Positions 62,401 to 64,000 of a stretch of DNA of 64,000 nt are shown piece after piece (position 1 is the stretch's first letter; each line of letters starts with the position of its first letter). Under the pieces are notes generated by a model. That model had not been told where the DNA came from. It saw nothing but the letters and a program-made list of their open reading frames with translations, and searched no databases. Source of the stretch: Beaufortia kweichowensis (taxonomy: Eukaryota > Chordata > Actinopteri > Cypriniformes > Gastromyzontidae); NCBI GenBank assembly GCA_019155185.1, contig CM032807.1:552001-616000 (forward strand), given 5' to 3'. A program made the translations under genes and the position numbers.

Positions 62401-63818
62401 GAAACCGCTACATGGAAAGTCTTTTCACCGAACAGAAGAGCAGACAAGAGCTCGAGGGTATGAAGACCATGACGTCACTTCCTGTCCTGTAGACGGTCAA
62501 ATGTTTGTACGGTTCCTCATCCGCTTGTGTTCTGTTGTTGTTCTAGAGCGATATCAGAAGGTCATGCATGACCAGATGAATCTAAAGAACGAGAAGACTC
62601 ATTTAGAGAACCAGTTCAAGAACCTGCAGCAGAGGCTGGAGATCACCACTGAGCTGTACCAGCAGAAAGAGAACGCCTTACAGCAGTAAGATCTCCTGAA
62701 GAATAAATCTTCTGTGTCTTAAATAAGATATTGTGTCATCAATTCTCCATCCTGGAACAAAATAAAAAGGGAAAATGCATGAACATATCTAAACATATTT
62801 ATCCTGAAGATTTAAACGGTTGTACTTATTTCAGTTTTGTTCCGGTGCGACATTATTATATTATTATTATTCTAAACTTCCTCCCGCTACAGGAAGTTGA
62901 CTCAGGAGGAGCTGGAGAGACGTGAAAAGGAGACGAAGCTGTCTGAGGTGGACAGTAAAGCTGTGAGGTCAGAGGAGGAGTTGCGAGCTCTCAAACAGAA
63001 GATCAGAGACATCGAGGAGGAGATGCAGCAGAATGAACAAACCCTGAAGAACGAGGTGAGACGATCAGAGATGATCATTATATACCCTAATCGTCATATT
63101 GTGACATCACTGATGATGATGTTTGTGTCACGTGATGATGATGTTTGTGTCACGTGATGATGATGTTTGTGTCACGTGATGATGATGTTTGTGTCATGTG
63201 ATCTTGTCTAACAGGTTGCAGTCCAGGAGAAGAAAGCACATGAGAATTGGGTAAGTTATTGATGTTTCTGGAGCATGTTAATCTCTGTCTTTGATATCAG
63301 TAGCCTATTTTCATTTTTTTATTTTATAAAAGTCTAAAATAGAGTACAAATTGCTATGCAAATTATTAAAAGATAATGTGTCCTTAGATAAATTATACTA
63401 TTAATAAATAATACCTGGCAGATGGAATTAAGATCTAGAATCATAACAAGCAGGTGCTTTACAGACAGCTTATGTCGTGACACATGAATCACGCTCGTGT
63501 TGTCGGATGCACTTAAATAAAGTGTGTTTGATGCCAATGACTAAAAGCACTAATGTTGCTGATACGGACACATCTGTTGTTGTGTTTATTAGCTAAAAGC
63601 ACGCGCCTCAGAACGAGCTCTGGTGGAGGAGAGACGAGAGGCCGTCACGCTCAGACAAAAGTAAGTCTTCATCTGATGTCGTGTGTTTTCTGTTGTTTGT
63701 GATCTGATGTTCCTGCGTTGATTCTTCAGGTTGGTGGAGTGCAGCGATAAAATATCAGACATGGAACAAACACTGTTTAAACTCAACACTGCACCTCCAG
63801 ACCGTCACATGCGGAGAG
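53494..63818 (+). CDS. mia3: Transport and Golgi organisation protein 1 (TANGO1), partial at right end
   Basis: ER-exit-site transmembrane receptor that couples bulky luminal cargo such as procollagen to COPII. Exons: 53494-53614, 54671-54804, 55216-55302, 55382-57771, 57855-58166, 58260-58396, 60185-60316, 60405-60426, 60514-60602, 60691-60768, 60857-60967, 61062-61133, 61408-61512, 61587-61709, 61819-61918, 62228-62283, 62367-62457, 62547-62685, 62893-63055, 63215-63250, 63593-63660, 63730-63818. Domains in order: signal peptide; SH3-like MOTH domain ([16 protein letters not shown]); long acidic disordered luminal part; one transmembrane helix in exon 60185-60316; two cytoplasmic coiled-coil stretches (to HMRRG). 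About 1552 codons visible; the proline-rich C-terminus lies beyond the window. All phases agree only if exon 4 is read across two one-base breaks (near 56118-56122 and 57435-57439). Human is about 1907 residues. Confidence 0.95.
53615..54670 (+). other. mia3 intron 1
   Basis: GT-AG intron of 1056 bases between the signal-peptide exon and the first SH3 exon. It holds a TGACGTCA palindrome near 53673 and the perfect inverted repeat above. The frames at 53440-53808 and 54445-54834 that run into it are read-through of the neighbouring exons. Confidence 0.8.
53708..53769. repeat. Perfect 26-bp inverted repeat in mia3 intron 1
   Basis: Arms at 53708-53733 and 53744-53769 are exact reverse complements (for example CTTTGTAACATTCTG and CAGAATGTTACAAAG at the outer ends), with a 10-base loop containing CGCG. 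It begins 94 bases after the first exon. Confidence 0.95.
55382..57771 (+). pseudogene. mia3: mia3 giant luminal exon with two frame breaks
   Basis: This exon encodes the rest of the SH3-like domain and the acidic luminal region. From 55382 it is open in the expected frame to a TAA at 56138-56140. The next frame is then open from before 56125 to 57594, and the third from about 57433 to the donor at 57771. Each switch needs one extra base, and each falls on a run of five A (GAAAAAC and TTAAAAAC). With both corrected the exon length is consistent with the phase-1 splice to 57855, and protein similarity continues across both breaks. The exon is labelled as broken, but assembly error at homopolymers is as likely as true damage. 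Confidence 0.75.
55544..55973 (+). repeat. mia3: In-frame coding repeat in TANGO1 luminal domain
   Basis: A tandem array within exon 4. About eight SLLETE units of 7-11 residues (typical [11 protein letters not shown], 33 nt) are interspersed with four SESAAH(V/L)KTE blocks, forming a longer composite repeat. All changes in length are multiples of three. Ser, Asp, Glu and Thr dominate, giving a disordered, strongly acidic segment (roughly residues 168-311) with many potential casein-kinase-2-like sites. Confidence 0.9.
58843..58895 (+). mobile_element. SINE/LINE tail fragment in mia3 intron
   Basis: TGTAAGTTGCTTTGGATAAA followed by AGTGTCAGCTAAATGCC and an AAATGTAAATGT end: the same tail as at 22031-22081. 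The sequence before and after repeats the phrase TGCATTAAGTT several times (58795-58960), suggesting local duplication around the insertion. Confidence 0.65.
59290..59671 (+). promoter_or_regulatory. mia3: Internal promoter for the short TANGO1 isoform
   Basis: A GC-rich block in the 1.8-kb intron before the transmembrane exon. It has a CCAATCAGAG box at about 59320, TCACATGACC at about 59344, CGCG words, and TGACGTG at 59402-59408, a motif also present just upstream of the long-isoform start. The block leads into the alternative first exon at 59672. Promoter function is inferred from composition, the exon and the known short isoform in mammals. Confidence 0.6.
59672..59749 (+). CDS. mia3: Alternative first exon of short TANGO1 (TANGO1S)
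   Basis: An ATG opens a 26-codon exon ([14 protein letters not shown]...SRLQE) ending at a GTAAGTGC donor, phase 0. The transmembrane exon at 60185 starts in the same phase, so joining gives a continuous reading frame into the transmembrane helix and coiled coils. The human short isoform, which lacks the SH3 and luminal regions, also starts with its own MDS-type first exon placed before the same exon. The isoform would act at ER exit sites without the luminal cargo-binding part. The coding part of this isoform visible here has no frame breaks. Confidence 0.8.
63108..63202 (+). repeat. 22-bp minisatellite in mia3 intron
   Basis: Four units of GTTTGTGTCACGTGATGATG plus AT between exons 62893-63055 and 63215-63250, the last with CATGTG in place of CACGTG. 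It ends just before the polypyrimidine tract of the next exon, so copy-number change would alter the distance to the branch point region but not the coding sequence. Confidence 0.9.
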
Positions 63819-64000
63819 GTGAGCAGCTCTCATGTGCTTCCTTTCTGTATCTCATTTGTTATATTATCAGACAAACTTATCGAGGTCTTGTGTGTTTGCC
63901 TGAAACTCCCTAGAAATACTGTCAAATTGTTAGCTGGACACCTTTTACAGTCATTAAAGTTTTTTACTTTATTAGCACATTTTGTCAAAAATCTCTAATT
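63819..64000 (+). other. mia3 intron at the right edge
   Basis: GTGAGCAG donor after 63818 and intronic sequence to the window end. The exons for the proline-rich, SEC23-binding C-terminus of TANGO1 are expected beyond the edge but are not seen. Confidence 0.7.

Overview
The window looks like nuclear DNA from a teleost fish, most likely a cyprinid. Support comes from AT-rich intergenic DNA with long GA, CT, CA and GATA/GACA microsatellites, many small dispersed elements of the kind common in cyprinid genomes, and vertebrate genes split by GT-AG introns. The species assignment is inference; no search was possible.

Three protein genes were reconstructed exon by exon, all in the right 40% of the window. 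dusp10 (MKP-5, minus strand, coding 39410-43821, non-coding first exon near 44710-44880) encodes a 470-residue dual-specificity MAPK phosphatase. taf1a (minus strand, coding 47530-50972, ten exons) encodes a 419-residue subunit of the RNA polymerase I SL1/TIF-IB factor. mia3/tango1 (plus strand, from 53494 and running off the right end) encodes the ER-exit-site receptor for bulky cargo such as procollagen; 22 exons are visible, plus an alternative first exon at 59672 for the short isoform. Order and orientation (dusp10 minus, taf1a minus, mia3 plus) match the human 1q41 neighbourhood as I recall it, except that no HHIPL2-like coding sequence is seen between dusp10 and taf1a. taf1a and mia3 are divergent neighbours with about 2.5 kb between their start codons. 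That gap holds a retroelement-like tail and an 81-bp minisatellite.

The left 39 kb contains no recognisable exon. It is a gene desert next to dusp10, filled with microsatellites, dispersed element families, AT-rich stretches and several more GC-balanced, non-repetitive islands that may be conserved regulatory elements.

Most worth a second look: two separate one-base frame breaks in the large mia3 luminal exon, both at A5 runs and both sparing the short isoform; the alternative TANGO1-short promoter and exon; a perfect 26-bp inverted repeat in mia3 intron 1; the 81-bp minisatellite against the mia3 promoter; a shared TGACGTGT motif at both mia3 promoters; an expanding coding repeat in the TANGO1 luminal domain; and several families of inverted-repeat elements with copies that can be aligned by eye. 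I found no convincing wholly new gene system.
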